A stretch of 64,000 bases of DNA from Paenibacillus marchantiae (GCF_028771845.1 NZ_CP118270.1:6510001-6574000), one strand, 5' to 3'; shown: positions 44,763 to 53,305, numbered from the stretch's first letter. Program-made: numbers and translations. Notes: generated by a model not told the origin, from the sequence alone.

Positions 44763-45203
44763 ATGGACCAAATCGATACTAATATCCTCTTTCATTTGCA
44801 AAACCAGGCAAGGCTATCCATGACGGAATTGGGCAAGCTGGTCGGTTTATCTCAACCCGCCGTAACGGAACGCGTGAAGCGTCTAGAAGAAAGCGGTGTA
44901 ATCGAAGAGTACCGTACTATCATTTCCCCGCTGAAAATAGGGAGGTCGAGTACTTCCTATCTTCTTTTTCGCACACGGGATTGTCATGCCTTTCTTGATT
45001 TCTGCCGTTCGTCACCCGAAGTGATTGAATGTCATCGCGTGAGCGGAGAGCATAATTACCTGTTGAAGATCATGACAGATTCGATTGCTGGTCTTGAAGC
45101 ATTTGGAGACCGATGCGATCAATACGGTACCTACACCACCCTCATCGCGATGTCCTCACCTATTGCAACCAAAAATCTCATCGAAGGAACGAATCCGGTT
45201 TAA
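44763..45203 (+). CDS. Lrp/AsnC family regulator
   Basis: A 146-residue regulator: HTH MTELGKLVGLSQPAVTERVKRLEESGVIE, then an AsnC-type ligand domain (VIECHRVSGEHNYLLKIMTDSIAGLEAF). AAAAGGAGG precedes the ATG. Lrp relatives sense amino acids. It is convergent with an MFS exporter and divergent from the hydrolase; either could be a target. Confidence 0.92.
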   Translation: MDQIDTNILFHLQNQARLSMTELGKLVGLSQPAVTERVKRLEESGVIEEYRTIISPLKIGRSSTSYLLFRTRDCHAFLDFCRSSPEVIECHRVSGEHNYLLKIMTDSIAGLEAFGDRCDQYGTYTTLIAMSSPIATKNLIEGTNPV

Positions 45204-45215
45204 ATGTTTCATCGA

Positions 45216-46400
45216 TCATCGGTCCTTAACCTGTCTTGGAAAATCATGTTTACTGGCGAACCAGGCGACGAGTAAGGCCATAACGATCAACAGGATCAGG
45301 GAAATAGGTAGGAAACGAGCGCCTGTCTGCTCCAGCAGGATGGCTCCGACGATCCCTCCCCCTCCGATCCCCAGGTTCCATGCTGTCACCAGCATGGATT
45401 GGGCAACATCGGCACTTTTGCCTCCGGCCTGCGCAATTGCAGTCTGTAATAACGTAGCCGCTCCGCCAAATGTAAGCCCCCAAGCGACTACTCCCAGAAT
45501 GATCATTATCGGTTGATGGATAAAGATCCCCATTGCCAGCGATGCCAGCGCAAATAGAACAAGGCTAACCAGAATCAATAATCTCATGTAACGGTCAATC
45601 AACAGTCCAACAATCCATATACCGATTACCGAAGTCACTCCAAAGATCATCAGAACCAGGTCCACCCTTTCGGACAGCATCGTCTCGCCCAGATAAGGTG
45701 AGATATACGTGTACAGAATGTTATGGGCCAGTACCCAGGTCAGAACAACAAACAATATGGGACGAACCCCCGGTATAACAAAAATCCGATGAAGCGCAAG
45801 CTGATGACGTGCAGGCTCCCCCTCATAGTCAGGTACTTTCCAGAGCACCCACAATACAAGCACTACCGTCAATAATGAGACTGTTCCAAAAATAAGACGC
45901 CATCCTGCGTAATTGCCCAAAAAGGTTCCCAAGGGAACGCCCAATGCAAGGGCGAGCGGTGTTCCCACCATGGCGACAGCCATCGCTTTTCCCTTTAGCG
46001 AGTCTGAAACCATCCGGCGTGCGTAACCTGCAGTCATCCCCCACAACACTCCAGCAGATACACCCGCCATGAAGCGTGCAGCAAGGGTCAAACCATATAC
46101 TGTAGATACGGCCGTAATCGTATTGAAAATCAGAAAACCGAAGATGCATAATAGCAGCAACGGCCTGCGTCTCCATCCACGAGTTGCTGTCGTCAGAGGA
46201 ATTGCCGCCAGAATAGACCCCACCGCATACAAAGTGACGAGCTGTCCAGCCAAACCTTCTTTGATATTCAGATCTTTCGCTATTTGCGGCAGCAGCCCCG
46301 CCGGCAGGCTTTCTGTAAGAATGCATATAAATCCAGCCATGGCCAAAGCGAGTAGAGCTGACCAGGGAAGGCGTTCTTTTGCGATTGTGTTCGCGTTCAC
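45216..46400 (-). CDS. MFS transporter (AraJ/YdhP-type)
   Basis: A 394-residue transporter with 12 membrane segments. It begins with ERLPWSALLALAMAGFICILTESLPAGLLPQI, the start common to sugar- or drug-efflux MFS proteins of the AraJ/YdhP group. AGYARRMVSDSLKGKAMAVAMVG is loop 4-5. GTG start at 46400 behind AAAGGAGAG. The cargo is unknown. Confidence 0.92.
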   Translation of the reverse strand: MNANTIAKERLPWSALLALAMAGFICILTESLPAGLLPQIAKDLNIKEGLAGQLVTLYAVGSILAAIPLTTATRGWRRRPLLLLCIFGFLIFNTITAVSTVYGLTLAARFMAGVSAGVLWGMTAGYARRMVSDSLKGKAMAVAMVGTPLALALGVPLGTFLGNYAGWRLIFGTVSLLTVVLVLWVLWKVPDYEGEPARHQLALHRIFVIPGVRPILFVVLTWVLAHNILYTYISPYLGETMLSERVDLVLMIFGVTSVIGIWIVGLLIDRYMRLLILVSLVLFALASLAMGIFIHQPIMIILGVVAWGLTFGGAATLLQTAIAQAGGKSADVAQSMLVTAWNLGIGGGGIVGAILLEQTGARFLPISLILLIVMALLVAWFASKHDFPRQVKDR

Positions 46401-46761
46401 AAAAACTCTCCTTTATCCTTTATTTTTGTATAATCTAGAAGCCTCTGGCCTACAGAATAAGCTTATAAAATCGAACCCACATTTGGCATACATAATCAAC
46501 GGCAGATCGAGCATTTTATAAGGATAATCCATTTAATTTCGGTGTTTCACTTCGAATTTCAATGTAAACGCTATTAAAGCAATTATCATCGCGTACTGGA
46601 TCATTAAAGAGGATGGGAGAACAACGAAGGGAACATCGAAGATGACGAAGATGATTGATAGCACTTCTGATACTCGCTAGAATGATAAGATAATACATAG
46701 GCTTTGACTTCAATGCCTTTAAACACACACTGAAATCGGCTTCATAGAGGGGGACATCTCG
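46401..46761. other. Divergent promoter region of MFS and Btr-like genes
   Basis: The right part holds a promoter toward the AraC gene (46655-46683). The rest shows no gene. Confidence 0.5.
46655..46697 (+). promoter_or_regulatory. Promoter of the Btr-like regulator
   Basis: TTGATA (46655-46660), 17-base spacer, TAGAAT (46678-46683). TGATAAGATAATACA directly follows; its left half matches a Fur box, its right half does not, so Fur control is only possible. Confidence 0.5.
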
Positions 46762-48330
46762 ATGTACAATCTTACATCCATTGAGCACCACACCAGGCTG
46801 CCCTCTAACGGCAACCCGTTCACACATACAGAAGGACAACTGTTATTGCTGCTGGAGGATGGAGAGATCTGTCTGACCGTGAATCGTCAGCATCGCGATC
46901 TTAAGGCAGGGTATTTTATTTTTCTCCAGGATGGCAAGCAGCTGCAGATTAGACAGACTTCCGCAGATCCATTACGCATCATCGCGTTGGAGATAGAGGG
47001 GCAAGTCTCGAATAGAGAGGATTCCGAAGAGGCTCTTATTCTCCCTCCCCTTTTTGAGCATAACCGTGTGGGTATTCTGCAATCCCATGAACGCGAGTTA
47101 ATCAAAGAACTGCATATACTCTGGCAGAAGCATAATCATTGGCAGCAGATTCGTATCCAAGGACAATTTCTGCAATGGGTCGCAGATGTAGGAGAACGGC
47201 TTGAATCCACCTCCGATTATGACTCGGCCAGTCTTGTACTGGATGCGCTGCGTTACATGGAGCAGAACTATCAGACGCCGATTACACGCCAACAGCTTGC
47301 CGAACGGGCAGGTTTCTCCGAGGGGTACTACTCCCGTTTTTTCAAGAAAAACGTGGGCAAAAGTCCGCAAGAATATCTGACCGACATTCGAATGCATCAT
47401 GCCAAACGGCTGCTCACCAGGCAACAAAGCTCCATACAGGATGTAGCCGCTCAAGTGGGTTATAACAACCCTTTATACTTCAGTCGTATATTCAAAAAAA
47501 CCGTGGGCCTCTCGCCCACCGTCTATATTCATTCAAATCCACGCCAGATCAGGGTGGCCGCCATGAATAATCAATATACAGGTCATCTGCTAGCACTGGG
47601 ACTGGAGCCTTGCGCCGCAACGGGTCCTTCTTTCAAAGCCGAAACCTCTTTGCTGGATCATACGCTTTTCATGAATGCCTATGAAGGGGATGCGCCCGAT
47701 TCAACTACATTGCTCCGGGCTGAACCGGATCTGATTCTGACCAGTGAATATGCAGACGAGGCACATGTTCAGCAGTTGCACCAGATTGCACCTACACAGA
47801 CGATTGCTTTTCAATCCCAGGACTGGCGCAGTCAGTTCCTCGAAATTGCTGAGGCGACCGGACGAAATCAACAAGCTTGCAGCTGGCTGGATGAATATGA
47901 TGAGAAATCCCATCAGGCTGCAACCCATCTTCGTCAGCAGATTGGCTCTGCTTCAATCGTGTCGTTACTCGTTCGAAGTCAGGATTGTTTTGTTGCCGGC
48001 TACCGCCATATGGGTGCGGTCCTGTATCAGGATCTGCAATTGTCCACCCCTTCCCTGATCCATGAACAGCAGAGCCACTATATTGCTGAGGATTGGAAAA
48101 TGGACGATCTGGACGCCGATTACATCATGCTAGTGTTCCACCCTTCGGTCAGTGATGCCGAGCAGCAGAGATGGTTGAACTCACCCTGGTGGAAAGCGCG
48201 GGAAGCGGTGAAGCGGGGGCGGGTTTATTTGGATCAGATGAATTATGTACTCGGTAGCTATAATGCCTTCTCGCATGATCTGTTATTACGGGAAATTCCC
48301 GAGCGCCTTCGGTCACTATCGTGCATGTGA
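46762..48330 (+). CDS. AraC regulator fused to siderophore-binding domain (Btr-like)
   Basis: A 522-residue protein. N-terminal cupin (about 1-140); AraC HTH pair about 155-255 (ITRQQLAERAGFSEGYYSRFFKKNVGKSPQEYL and SIQDVAAQVGYNNPLYFSRIFKKTVGLSPTVYI). From about 265, a periplasmic-binding domain of the FeuA/FepB class (RIRVAAMNNQYTGHLLALGLEPC-like start; EPDLILTSEYADEAHVQQL; YIMLVFHPSVSDAEQQRW). B. subtilis Btr, which senses bacillibactin in the cytoplasm and activates a siderophore uptake operon, has the same layout. GAGGGGG precedes the ATG. It lies just before a siderophore-binding lipoprotein gene. Confidence 0.92.
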   Translation: MYNLTSIEHHTRLPSNGNPFTHTEGQLLLLLEDGEICLTVNRQHRDLKAGYFIFLQDGKQLQIRQTSADPLRIIALEIEGQVSNREDSEEALILPPLFEHNRVGILQSHERELIKELHILWQKHNHWQQIRIQGQFLQWVADVGERLESTSDYDSASLVLDALRYMEQNYQTPITRQQLAERAGFSEGYYSRFFKKNVGKSPQEYLTDIRMHHAKRLLTRQQSSIQDVAAQVGYNNPLYFSRIFKKTVGLSPTVYIHSNPRQIRVAAMNNQYTGHLLALGLEPCAATGPSFKAETSLLDHTLFMNAYEGDAPDSTTLLRAEPDLILTSEYADEAHVQQLHQIAPTQTIAFQSQDWRSQFLEIAEATGRNQQACSWLDEYDEKSHQAATHLRQQIGSASIVSLLVRSQDCFVAGYRHMGAVLYQDLQLSTPSLIHEQQSHYIAEDWKMDDLDADYIMLVFHPSVSDAEQQRWLNSPWWKAREAVKRGRVYLDQMNYVLGSYNAFSHDLLLREIPERLRSLSCM

Positions 48331-48370
48331 ATGGTTCCTTTTGTGCCTCGACGCACGGAATCTTCTCTCC

Positions 48371-48397
48371 TATACTAGTAATTGAGAATGATAATCA
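48371..48397 (+). promoter_or_regulatory. Fur-like box at the promoter of the siderophore-binding protein
   Basis: TGAGAATGATAATCA (48383-48397) matches the 7-1-7 Fur consensus TGATAATNATTATCA at all but two positions. It lies immediately after a -10-like TATACT (48371-48376), so it would cover the start of transcription. Iron repression is expected. Confidence 0.7.
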
Positions 48398-48417
48398 GTA
48401 AAGGGGAACATGCACAT

Positions 48418-49485
48418 ATGAATACAGATAGAAGAAACAAACGTGGATTCAAAACCAATTTGAAGGCAAGCATCATGCTAATGCTGCTGCTTATTCTGGT
48501 TGCCGGGTGCTCCAAGGCCGAACAAGCTTCTACGGGTGAATCTACTTCCACAACCAGTGAGTCAACAGAGAGCACCAACGGCACCTCATCGTCGGATAGC
48601 GAGGCAATCAGTACAGAGACACGCACCGTTGAGGGTATTAAGGGTCCTGTTGATATTCCTGCTGAACCCAAGCGTATCGCTGGCTTGACCTATGCGTATG
48701 CCGATCACCTCGTGGCATTGGGCATGAAACCATACGCCATGGTGACCCAAGTCGGTCAGGAGATGCCTGCCTATCTGAAGGACAAGCTCGAAGGCGTCAT
48801 TCCACTCGGTTCAGTTAATGAATTCAACAAGGAAGCACTTCTAGACACAGAGCCGGATCTCATTCTGTCCAATGAAGTACTTGTTGATGAATACGACGCA
48901 ATCAGCGCAATTGGACCAGTCTATATGAGTAGCTACTTCAGCAATTCGCTTGAATGGTTCAAGGATACAGCCAAAGTATTGGGCAAAGAAAAAGAGGCAG
49001 ACGAAATCGTGGATCAGTTGTATCAAAAGGCGAAGGATCTGGGCACCAAGGTTGCTGCCAGCGATGCCGCGGATGATACCATTCTGATTTTTCGTTTGAC
49101 CGATAAGCAGATTCAGGTATTTGCTCCAAGTGACAAATCACCTGACGCCTTCTATTCTCCGAACCTGCTGTACGATATAGCCGGACTCCATGCACCTGAT
49201 CTTGCCAAAGCAGGCATCGTCATGAATGAAGTTATTGAGAATGTGTCGCTCGAATTGTTGCCTGAATTGAATCCGGATCGTATTTTCATGATCATCTCCG
49301 GTAGTGAAGCAGATAACGAACAAGCACTCACTAAGCTGCGTGACAATGCAGTCTGGAAAGGCCTGAAAGCTGTGAAAAGTAACCAGGTCTACATGGTGGA
49401 CAACACGGTCTGGGTAGCTGGATTTGGACCGATTGCCTATGGCCAGGTTCTGGATGAAGTAGAACAAGCTTTGCTTGGAAACTGA
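48418..49485 (+). CDS. Iron-siderophore ABC transporter substrate-binding lipoprotein
   Basis: A 355-residue lipoprotein from the ATG at 48418 (AAAGGGGA upstream; an earlier in-frame ATG at 48388 lies inside the Fur box). Signal peptide with lipobox LVAGC, a Ser/Thr-rich linker, then a FeuA/FhuD-like fold: PAEPKRIAGLTYAYADHLVALGMKP, LLDTEPDLILSNE, WKGLKAVKSNQVYMVDN. It binds ferric siderophore outside the cell. No permease or ATPase gene follows in the window, so it must work with components encoded elsewhere. Confidence 0.93.
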   Translation: MNTDRRNKRGFKTNLKASIMLMLLLILVAGCSKAEQASTGESTSTTSESTESTNGTSSSDSEAISTETRTVEGIKGPVDIPAEPKRIAGLTYAYADHLVALGMKPYAMVTQVGQEMPAYLKDKLEGVIPLGSVNEFNKEALLDTEPDLILSNEVLVDEYDAISAIGPVYMSSYFSNSLEWFKDTAKVLGKEKEADEIVDQLYQKAKDLGTKVAASDAADDTILIFRLTDKQIQVFAPSDKSPDAFYSPNLLYDIAGLHAPDLAKAGIVMNEVIENVSLELLPELNPDRIFMIISGSEADNEQALTKLRDNAVWKGLKAVKSNQVYMVDNTVWVAGFGPIAYGQVLDEVEQALLGN

Positions 49486-49524
49486 ACGCAAGATGACTAG
49501 AGATTTGCGGCATAAATAAAAAAA

Positions 49525-49581
49525 AACAGGCATGTCGTTTACATGAAGGGGGAAGGCCCTCAACGTAAATGCATGCCTGTT
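49525..49581. terminator. Long bidirectional hairpin
   Basis: AACAGGCATG (49525-49534) pairs with CATGCCTGTT (49572-49581), with an inner TTTAC/GTAAA pairing. A run of nine A's on the left gives a U-run for leftward transcription, and T-rich repeats follow on the right. Confidence 0.75.
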
Positions 49582-49614
49582 TATGTTTATGTTTATGTTT
49601 ATGTTTATGTTTAT
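49579..49614. repeat. Hexanucleotide tandem repeat GTTTAT x6
   Basis: Six perfect copies of GTTTAT, directly after the terminator stem and 12 bases before the stop codon of the minus-strand gene. Such runs change length easily by slippage. It is non-coding for the genes called here. Confidence 0.9.
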
Positions 49615-49625
49615 GATTTTGTTTC

Positions 49626-50176
49626 TCATTTTAATGTATAGCCCCCGAGATAAGTTTCCATCAGTTCATTAGAGAGCTGAATAGCTTCGGAACGATTCGT
49701 TGCAGGCATCGAGAGCATGAGCCCATCTTCGGCGCTCCAGCTTTTACTGTTCTGCTCTCCGCTTGAATCCTCCTCGGAAATGGCGATGGTGAGTTTGCTG
49801 AATGCACGATCAACAAATAGTGTTCCGTATAGGAAGATATCCGTTTTCCCATTTTCAAAAATGATGTACTCCATCGATCCGTATCCTTTATGAAAACGAA
49901 TTTTGAGCATCTTTTGATCTTCGGGTACAGGGAAAGGCTCACCTTCAATATCAATGGTTCCTTTGAATATGTAATCACCCGAGGTCGTTAGATAACGCTT
50001 GCCATCCATCTTGATATGAACCGTTTGCTCTGGCTCCCTGTTGTCTTCTCCCCCAGCCGATACTTTACACCCACACCATCAAGATGGATCGTTCTGGGCA
50101 GAAACAGAAGAACCACACTGATCACAATCATCAATACCCAGATGGCAAGCACGATCGAAATGATTTTTTTCCTCAT
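49626..50176 (-). pseudogene. Small membrane-anchored protein split by a one-base frameshift
   Basis: Frame 1 starts at 50176 (GAGGAG upstream) with MRKKIISIVLAIWVLMIVIS, a membrane anchor, and IHLDGVGVKYRLGEKTT. Frame 2 ends at 49626 and, just upstream of its first ATG at 50009, reads EPEQTVHIKMDGKRYLTTSG. Adding one G to the GGG run at 50036-50038 joins them as GEKTTGEPEQTVHIKMDGKRY and gives one continuous protein of about 183 residues. The second part (GTIDIEGEPFPVP, MEYIIFENGKTDIFLYG) looks like a beta-rich extracytoplasmic domain. It is either a real inactivation or a sequencing error in a short G-run. No family recognised. Confidence 0.7.
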
Positions 50177-50455
50177 AGTCCATCTCCTCAACTCATCGGT
50201 CTACAACTTTTGAAGATATACTGTCTCTTCCTGATCTTCATTCCCTTGAATATGGACAGGGATGGGAAAGTCTTCATTCCCCCCCTATCAAAGATGGCAT
50301 ATGAATTAATTACAAATTATAACATATAAACTACTCGCATAACGGTTTAAAGCAATTCACTTACTTTCATTACGGCACGGAATCAGGCCTATGCTTACAG
50401 ATGCCTTAAAACGCACGGCTGAAATTGGCACACAACTTTTGCATACAACAAAAAA

Positions 50456-50475
50456 ACCGGTCACCTCGTGACCGA
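50456..50475 (-). terminator. Terminator of the two small hypothetical genes
   Basis: CGGTCAC and GTGACCG form a tight stem around GAG and are followed by seven T's on the minus strand. It overlaps the stop codon of the preceding frame. Confidence 0.8.
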
Positions 50476-50778
50476 TTCAATCAGCTCCTCGGGGAGCGTT
50501 GGCAAATATGAGCGAATGACAAGGAGCCCATGATTGCTCTCCTTAATGTTACTCCAGAACGGCTTCTTTGGCTGAGCTGCTGATCGAATATACAAAGGCC
50601 AGTTTTTGCTTCCACGCAAAAAAACAAAAACACCTCCGTATTCCGTCCATGATGACAGCAGAGCAATATGCCTTGGAAGGTGCTTTGTGATGACGATCAT
50701 AGAATGGTTAATCTGTAATGGCGTGTGAAGGGTTACAACTTGTCCACCTGTAATAATGTTACCGGCTTCACCGTACAA
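50461..50778 (-). CDS. Hypothetical protein
   Basis: An open frame of 105 residues ending inside a terminator, directly after and overlapping the upstream hypothetical gene. The true start is unclear: TTG at 50778 lies 14 bases after GAGGAG, and ATG at 50700 (MIVITKHLPRHIALLSS) has no clear site. The stretch IALLSSWTEYGGVFVFLRGS looks protein-like, but no family is recognised. The terminator position supports it. Confidence 0.5.
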   Translation of the reverse strand: MYGEAGNIITGGQVVTLHTPLQINHSMIVITKHLPRHIALLSSWTEYGGVFVFLRGSKNWPLYIRSAAQPKKPFWSNIKESNHGLLVIRSYLPTLPEELIESVTR

Positions 50779-51080
50779 GCTGGACTAATCTGCTCCTCAG
50801 TCAGTATGTTCAGTTTGATCAGGCTTTTCAGCTTATGACTGTCCACCTTGGACAGAAGTCGCCAGATGTCCGGATCGGGAAGGGAAGCATACAGCTTCTG
50901 ATCATTATATTCCTTGCGGTGCTGAAGCACCGTTTTCACAGCGTATCCGCCAACTTGCGTCTCATAGACGCCCTGCTCCTCACAATACCCGACAATCTCA
51001 TCTCGTAACACAGATAGACGTTGTTCAATTTCTTTTTGTTGCTGTTTTAATTCAAAATAGGTTTGCACCTTCTGTTCCAT
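50733..51080 (-). CDS. Conserved-looking hypothetical with N-terminal coiled coil
   Basis: A 115-residue protein from the ATG at 51080 (GAGGAG 10 bases upstream; GTG 51089 and ATG 51086 are closer to the site). Residues 5-35 form a charged helix (YFELKQQQKEIEQRLSVLRDE) likely to be a coiled coil. HRKEYNDQKLYASLPDPDIWRLLSKVD and KLKSLIKLNILTEEQI follow. It resembles small phage or accessory proteins in style but I cannot name a family. Confidence 0.7.
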   Translation of the reverse strand: MEQKVQTYFELKQQQKEIEQRLSVLRDEIVGYCEEQGVYETQVGGYAVKTVLQHRKEYNDQKLYASLPDPDIWRLLSKVDSHKLKSLIKLNILTEEQISPACTVKPVTLLQVDKL

Positions 51081-51136
51081 ACCCATCACGCTCCTCTATA
51101 CCATAGGTATGCAGTGAAGGATAGTTTAGGACACTA

Positions 51137-52000
51137 CTACAGCAGTTCATCATTTAAATATGAATTATTGCCAATAATCTTTTTAATCCGTTGCATCACA
51201 CCCGGCCCCAGAGGAACATTAGACACTCGCTTTAATAGAATCCAGCGCAAACAAGCCATCGCTTCAAAAATCTCCGCATCGTCTGGTGTGTATTCCGTCA
51301 GACTCTTGAATAGAGCACTGTACATCTTACCGTTTCGTTCCCCCGTATAGATCGTCATCAAAAAAATGGACCACGCCATATCGTATCTGGGATCACCACG
51401 CTGACCATTTGTCCAATCGATGATCGCATATTGATCACCTGCCTCCAGAACATTTCCCAGGTTATAATCACCATGGATCAAATGATCTTGCCTCAACTCA
51501 GTCCGTTGAAGAAGGGTCGTCAGAATCTGATGCATATCCTCATGCAGTTCAATGGAGGGAAAAAAATATCCAACGAAATCATATTGTGGTATGTAATTTG
51601 CAGCCGCGTTACCTGCATCCTTTACATCATAACCGTGGACCTGAATTAACTTTTGAGCCAATTGCTCCAGCTTGGTTTTGCTTAACTTGGCTATAGGCTC
51701 CCCGTCATAACTTGTTAACAGGACTTGATTAGAATCCACATCCACGCCCCAACCGTAGGGTTGGGAGACTTTTATTCCACTCTCGTATAGTTGAGATAAT
51801 AGTTCATACTGGTTGCGAATATTGGGTTTGGAATCCTTGTTCCATATCTTTAACACATAAGCGTGATCGGCGCATTCTATCTTCACAACATCTGCTTCCA
51901 GCCCTGGTGACAGGGGAAGCACCTTGTATGGTTTTTCAGTCAGAATGCGAATTTCTTCGCTCAACTCTATCCAACGGATACTTTCCAGCGTTAACTTCAT
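51137..52000 (-). CDS. Aminoglycoside phosphotransferase-family kinase
   Basis: A 287-residue protein kinase-like phosphotransferase. Start ATG at 52000 (GAAGGG upstream). N-lobe VKIECADHAYVLKIWNKD includes the ATP-binding Lys; the catalytic loop is HLIHGDYNLGNVLEAGDQYAIIDWTNGQRGDPRYDMAW, with the HGDxxxxN and IDW motifs. APH relatives phosphorylate antibiotics, choline or amino sugars; the target is unknown. Confidence 0.88.
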   Translation of the reverse strand: MKLTLESIRWIELSEEIRILTEKPYKVLPLSPGLEADVVKIECADHAYVLKIWNKDSKPNIRNQYELLSQLYESGIKVSQPYGWGVDVDSNQVLLTSYDGEPIAKLSKTKLEQLAQKLIQVHGYDVKDAGNAAANYIPQYDFVGYFFPSIELHEDMHQILTTLLQRTELRQDHLIHGDYNLGNVLEAGDQYAIIDWTNGQRGDPRYDMAWSIFLMTIYTGERNGKMYSALFKSLTEYTPDDAEIFEAMACLRWILLKRVSNVPLGPGVMQRIKKIIGNNSYLNDELL

Positions 52001-52056
52001 TTTGCCCAACCCTTCTCTGTGAATTAGCATTTGAATCTTTCTGTCTCCTCTTCACT

Positions 52057-52539
52057 CTAGTTGTCGAGTGGAATTAGTCCTTTACCAATGAAATTGGCAG
52101 ACACAGGCTTCTTGTCCAGTTCTCTGGACCATACCGATAATTGCCCCATATGGTGAATCTCATGAGCAATCACGTGACGCATCACTTCTCCCCACGATTC
52201 CTTGGCGATGGAGCTATCCAATTCGGGATCAATGTAAGGTCTCTTTTCCATGCTGGGATCCCAGGATAGAACAAATGCTTCCACATCAGGTCGCAGCTTG
52301 CGGTCGAATTGTCGTACGGCTTCCAGTGTTTTATAATTATCAAAATTCTCCATACCATCCGGTTTGCCCTGCAATACTTGGAGCCAGCTCCACTCTACAT
52401 CGATGATATGAAAAAACGTTTGCAAAATATTGCCTACTCCCCCCGTCCGAGGTCGAAGCAGCTCTTCCAGCGGTACATCCTCACACCACTGAAACCATTG
52501 CTCACGCACGATCCAGTTATAACGAAAGAAAGATTCCAT
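52057..52539 (-). CDS. DinB family protein
   Basis: A 160-residue four-helix metal-binding protein. The three histidines of the DinB/YfiT fold appear at FFHIIDVEWSW and HVIAHEIHHMGQLSVW. AAGGAG precedes the ATG. Several DinB members are bacillithiol- or mycothiol-dependent transferases, a fit for a Firmicute that uses bacillithiol, but the reaction is not established here. Confidence 0.9.
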   Translation of the reverse strand: MESFFRYNWIVREQWFQWCEDVPLEELLRPRTGGVGNILQTFFHIIDVEWSWLQVLQGKPDGMENFDNYKTLEAVRQFDRKLRPDVEAFVLSWDPSMEKRPYIDPELDSSIAKESWGEVMRHVIAHEIHHMGQLSVWSRELDKKPVSANFIGKGLIPLDN

Positions 52540-52562
52540 TTAGCTATTCTCCTTTTCTATAT

Positions 52563-52782
52563 AATTGAACTAAAAAATATTTACACTTGCCACTCCAATG
52601 ACAGAACAACCTTCCGATCGCTGTTATCCCCAGATTTTTTGGAATCCCTTTTTCAAAGGGGAAAATCCGGGGATAGCCTATGCTTCCGATGTAGCTTTCT
52701 TTCAGAAAGCTTTTAGGCGAACGCTCCGCTTCTTCAGGTTATTTCTGCCCTCTACGTTCTCGTGTAAATGTTTAGTTCAATT
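52563..52782. repeat. Inverted-repeat element, copy 2 (MITE-like)
   Basis: Ends AATTGAACTAAAAAATATTTACAC (52563-52586, the first 20 shown by AATTGAACTAAAAAATATTT) and GTGTAAATGTTTAGTTCAATT in inverse order (52762-52782). It is flanked by TATAT on both sides (52558-52562 and 52783-52787), a possible 5-bp target duplication. Inside, TATCCCC-GATTTT pairs with AAAATC-GGGGATA, and AGCTTTC with GAAAGCT. It shares its ends and CTTCCGATCGCTGTTATCCC with copy 1 but is about 40 bases longer. Confidence 0.78.
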
Positions 52783-52961
52783 TATATATCATGCTTTTTA
52801 AGTATTTTGATCAGTTCCATATTTGCAAAAGTTTTGTCCGAATGTTCAGGGTCTCCGCAAATCCCGCTAATTTGATCAAATCCCGATTTGGTCCAAAATC
52901 GTAATGCAGGCCAATTTTTGAGCGCCACGTTGATTCTGTGGCCCCAATCTATTCGTGCCTT
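52782..52961 (-). pseudogene. GNAT acetyltransferase remnant (C-terminal part)
   Basis: A 59-codon open stretch bounded by TAG upstream and with no start codon at its head. Its translation contains INVALKNWPALRFWTKSGFD, then DKTFANMELIKILK, which is the N-x-x-A-x-x-F-W-x-K-x-G-F motif B of GNAT enzymes. Its stop codon coincides with the end of the inverted-repeat element, so the gene's 3' end was probably altered by that insertion, and its first two thirds are lost. Confidence 0.7.
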
Positions 52962-52988
52962 CTATCATAACCCATGATATGGTAAAAA

Positions 52989-53014
52989 TAAAAGAGCCGC
53001 GATCGTCGCAGCTC
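52989..53014 (-). terminator. Terminator of the isochorismatase/membrane protein pair
   Basis: GAGCTGCGA and TCGCGGCTC pair around CGA and are followed by TTTTATTTTT on the minus strand. Confidence 0.85.
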
Positions 53015-53299
53015 CTACTCTTTTGGCGTCGTTATTCTCTTCTTTACATAGAGTAAAACATGAATTCCAGCGTATATAAACAGGACATTAAACAGATAAA
53101 GAAGGGCATTCACATTTACACTGGAAAGAAACCAGATCGTATCATCAGGTGTCTTATAGTGATAATCAGTAAAGAACCGGAATGGAAAACCATACTCTGT
53201 TCGTAAAGTACCCTCCGTGTAGGCTGTTCCTGGAATAAAGATCAAACCTAATACAGCAAGCCAAGCCGAAAGATTAAATATTCTTTTATTAAACGTCAA
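53015..53299 (-). CDS. Small membrane protein
   Basis: A 94-residue protein with hydrophobic segments at about 8-27 and 61-85 and a short outside loop containing TEYGFPFRFFTDYHY. TTG start, preceded by GGATGAG and the stop codon of the hydrolase gene 7 bases away, so it is probably translationally coupled to it. No family recognised. Confidence 0.7.
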   Translation of the reverse strand: MTFNKRIFNLSAWLAVLGLIFIPGTAYTEGTLRTEYGFPFRFFTDYHYKTPDDTIWFLSSVNVNALLYLFNVLFIYAGIHVLLYVKKRITTPKE

Positions 53300-53305
53300 T
53301 TCATC

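Noticed and set aside
46683-46697. Fur box before the Btr-like gene
   Set aside because: Only the left half (TGATAA) matches; the right half departs at most positions, so it was kept only as a possibility.
49138-49629. Minus-strand frame beginning MRNKIININININ
   Set aside because: Its start is a translation of the GTTTAT tandem repeat and the rest is antisense to the siderophore-binding protein.
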